Shown here: positions 62,575 through 64,000 of the stretch, piece by piece
Layout: each line of letters starts with the position of its first letter
How positions within the stretch are numbered: position 1 is the first letter of the stretch
Source: Phycisphaerales bacterium UBA2421
GTDB taxonomy: Bacteria; Planctomycetota; Phycisphaerae; Tepidisphaerales; Tepidisphaeraceae
Length of the DNA: 64,000 nucleotides
Assembly (NCBI GenBank): GCA_002343075.1
Contig: DDRH01000051.1
Span: forward strand, 18,484 to 82,483
Direction: 5' to 3'
Made by a program: the position numbers and the translations under genes
Notes under the pieces: model-generated
The model's database searches: none
What the model was told of the DNA's origin: nothing
Seen by the model: the letters and a program-made list of their open reading frames with translations, nothing else

Positions 62575-62707
62575 GTCGGCTTGCGACTTCAAATCCACCG
62601 CTCCTTCGATGCCGCCTTTCGCGCAGCCCTCGCCACGCGAGAATGACGAAAAACAACGCGGCCCAAATCCAGCCTGCCGCGGCGAGAATGCCATACATCG
62701 TGCTCAT
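62558..62707 (-). CDS. 49-aa single-pass membrane microprotein
   Basis: 49 aa: MSTMYGILAAAG, then WIWAALFFVILAW as one membrane helix and an Arg-rich tail (RGLRERRHRR), which should place the tail in the cytoplasm. Its start overlaps the upstream gene's stop by 4 nt (ATGA) and its stop lies 17 nt inside the next gene, so it is embedded in a coupled operon. Unknown function. Confidence 0.65.
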   Translation of the reverse strand: MSTMYGILAAAGWIWAALFFVILAWRGLRERRHRRSGGFEVASRHDPKP

Positions 62708-63537
62708 CGGCGCATTTCTCGACCATACATGATTCCACCGATCGCCCGCGCCACGGCAACCCGCAGTCTTCGGTCGGCGACGATGATGTATCCGCGTTGC
62801 ACTTCGGCGGCAAGCGTGGCGACCACCGAACTCATCAGCCACATCGCGGGCCATAGCCAACCTCCAGCGGTCAGCGCGAGTACGACCGGGGCGCCAGCCA
62901 CCGGCCAGACCACCCAGCGAGGCAGATCAAAGCGGGCCGGATCTTTTCGGCAGTCGAGTTCAAGTACCGGCAGCCGCGCCATCAGCCGCCACAGGTGCAG
63001 TCGCAATTGCAGCGTCGATAGCAGCAGTGCCAGCGATGCCAACGCCGAGCCGGCCCCGGCAACCAGAAGGCCCACTGATCGTCGCGCATCGGCCGGCAGC
63101 GGCGGGCCTCCGGCGAGCCAGTGCAACCCCTGCACTACCAGAACTGCCGCACCCCCCAAGGCGATAAGCCACAGGCCGCCGGCCGCGGCTAGGGGCGCGG
63201 TCGGCCGCACCCGGGCAAGCATCGCACGCCACATCGGGCTGATGGCCCGGTCACCGTCGGCGAGCCAGGTCATCAACTCGCGCGCCCGGAAGCGATGCGG
63301 CGTGGCGTACATCCACACCCGCACCAGCAGCAACCCCGTCGGAAAAAGCCCGGCGGTGAGCAGCGACATCACGAGCGCGGATGCGGGGCTGAAGTAAAAC
63401 TGAGCAGGCCCCCTGCGGCGGAAACTGGCGCGCAGCATCGAGCCGGGCAGATCGTGGTGGCCAAGCGATTTGACCGTCACGCCCGAGTGTTCCATGAAAA
63501 CCGACACAGTTGCGGAGCGTACCGCAACGCGCACCAT
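62704..63537 (-). CDS. Hypothetical membrane protein
   Basis: 277 aa, or 263 from an internal ATG at 63495. About five membrane helices (ALVMSLLTAGLFPTGLLLV; LAAAGGLWLIALGGAAVLVV; LVAGAGSALASLALLLS; VVWPVAGAPVVLALTAGG; LMSSVVATLA). No family recognised. It overlaps the microprotein gene by 4 nt and begins 38 nt after the metallophosphoesterase stop. Confidence 0.72.
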   Translation of the reverse strand: MVRVAVRSATVSVFMEHSGVTVKSLGHHDLPGSMLRASFRRRGPAQFYFSPASALVMSLLTAGLFPTGLLLVRVWMYATPHRFRARELMTWLADGDRAISPMWRAMLARVRPTAPLAAAGGLWLIALGGAAVLVVQGLHWLAGGPPLPADARRSVGLLVAGAGSALASLALLLSTLQLRLHLWRLMARLPVLELDCRKDPARFDLPRWVVWPVAGAPVVLALTAGGWLWPAMWLMSSVVATLAAEVQRGYIIVADRRLRVAVARAIGGIMYGREMRR

Positions 63538-63575
63538 CTCGAAACCCGAAGATGCCAGTGATTGCCGGGCGGCGG

Positions 63576-64000
63576 TCAGCTTCGTCGAAGCGTGATATGA
63601 ACAATCTCTGCCGGGGCGTTGATTCGCAGCGGAAACCAGTTGCCCACGCCATTGCTGACCACGAGCGATGCGTCGCCCCGCTGGTAAAGACCCGACCAGT
63701 ATCGATACATCACCGGCCCAAACCCAAGCCCCGGCGAAAGGTGAAGTTGCCCGCCGTGCGTGTGGCCGGAGAGCGTAAGCGGAATTCCTGCATTCGCGGC
63801 GATATCAAACGCATGCGGGTGGTGGGCGAGCAGGATTCCGAACGCATCGGCATTTCGCTGGGCGATCAGGCTGCCCATGCTTGCGACGATCGCCTCGTCT
63901 GGGCTTCGGCGCTCGCTGAAGCGTTGAATGGTTGCCGGCCAGCCCCAGCGCAGCCCGAGCACCTGAACAGGCACACCACGCACGCGCGCTTCCACGGTGG
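63576..64000 (-). CDS. Metallophosphoesterase, calcineurin-like (5' end outside window)
   Basis: At least 140 residues visible. Motifs ILLAHHPHAFD and LTLSGHTHGGQ are the late metal-binding His sets of calcineurin-like phosphoesterases; the early GDxxD/GNHD motifs must lie beyond the window. SNGVGNWFPLR follows, typical of the YkuE/YaeI-like membrane-associated type. Partial. Confidence 0.88.
   Translation of the reverse strand, partial: TVEARVRGVPVQVLGLRWGWPATIQRFSERRSPDEAIVASMGSLIAQRNADAFGILLAHHPHAFDIAANAGIPLTLSGHTHGGQLHLSPGLGFGPVMYRYWSGLYQRGDASLVVSNGVGNWFPLRINAPAEIVHITLRRS

Overview
The window looks like a chromosome segment of a planctomycete, probably a Phycisphaerae-type organism. The signs are a very large secreted protein with dockerin-like Ca-binding loops and a PEP-CTERM tail next to a prepilin-type protein, several secreted coiled-coil proteins with no recognised family, a class III fructose-1,6-bisphosphatase, and sparse Shine-Dalgarno sites in the core genes. 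This placement is inference; no marker gene is present.

Layout. (1) 1-1480: the end of an ABC transporter ATPase, an ArsR-type repressor and a tRNA-Ala(CGC). (2) 1457-35976: a 34.5-kb integrative element inserted in the 3' end of that tRNA. A 26-bp piece of the tRNA (1457-1482) recurs exactly at 35951-35976, a tyrosine recombinase follows the left copy, paired decamers spaced 12 bp lie inside both ends, and the tRNA's probable terminator is now stranded beyond the right copy. (3) 36000-64000: ordinary chromosome with a Fur-like regulator, miaB, class III FBPase, mutL, the dockerin/PEP-CTERM protein, a prepilin, DAHP synthase, an RND pump, an aminotransferase, a PpiC lipoprotein, a phosphodiesterase, acpS, a dienelactone hydrolase and membrane proteins.

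The element has two halves. The left half (1.5-16.8 kb) looks like maintenance and accessory functions: a ParB-like protein overlapping a DnaN (sliding clamp)-like protein; two consecutive structured RNA candidates, each ending in an intrinsic terminator; a three-gene minus-strand operon of unknown function; a second XerC/D-like recombinase; a RuvB-like AAA ATPase coupled to a helix-turn-helix protein; a 50-aa microprotein; and an amidoligase-glutamine amidotransferase pair beside three small element-type proteins. Several of these genes share an upstream TTCACAGG-type motif, and three copies of TTTTGGGATGGGT lie within 1 kb.

The right half (17.1-35.3 kb) is a defence block on the plus strand: SNF2 helicase, DUF2130 coiled-coil protein with a nuclease-like motif, OLD-type ATPase/TOPRIM nuclease, type III Mod and Res, an unknown protein, a NERD/UvrD helicase with a zinc-ribbon tail, a GmrSD-like protein, a HEPN protein, and a PD-(D/E)XK-like protein. 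Four of these genes overlap by 4 nt, so the block probably acts as one unit. It lacks the signature genes of BREX and DISARM. The most novel candidates are the amidoligase/GATase module with its shared promoters, the paired structured RNAs, the ParB-like/clamp-like pair, and the extended type III restriction block.
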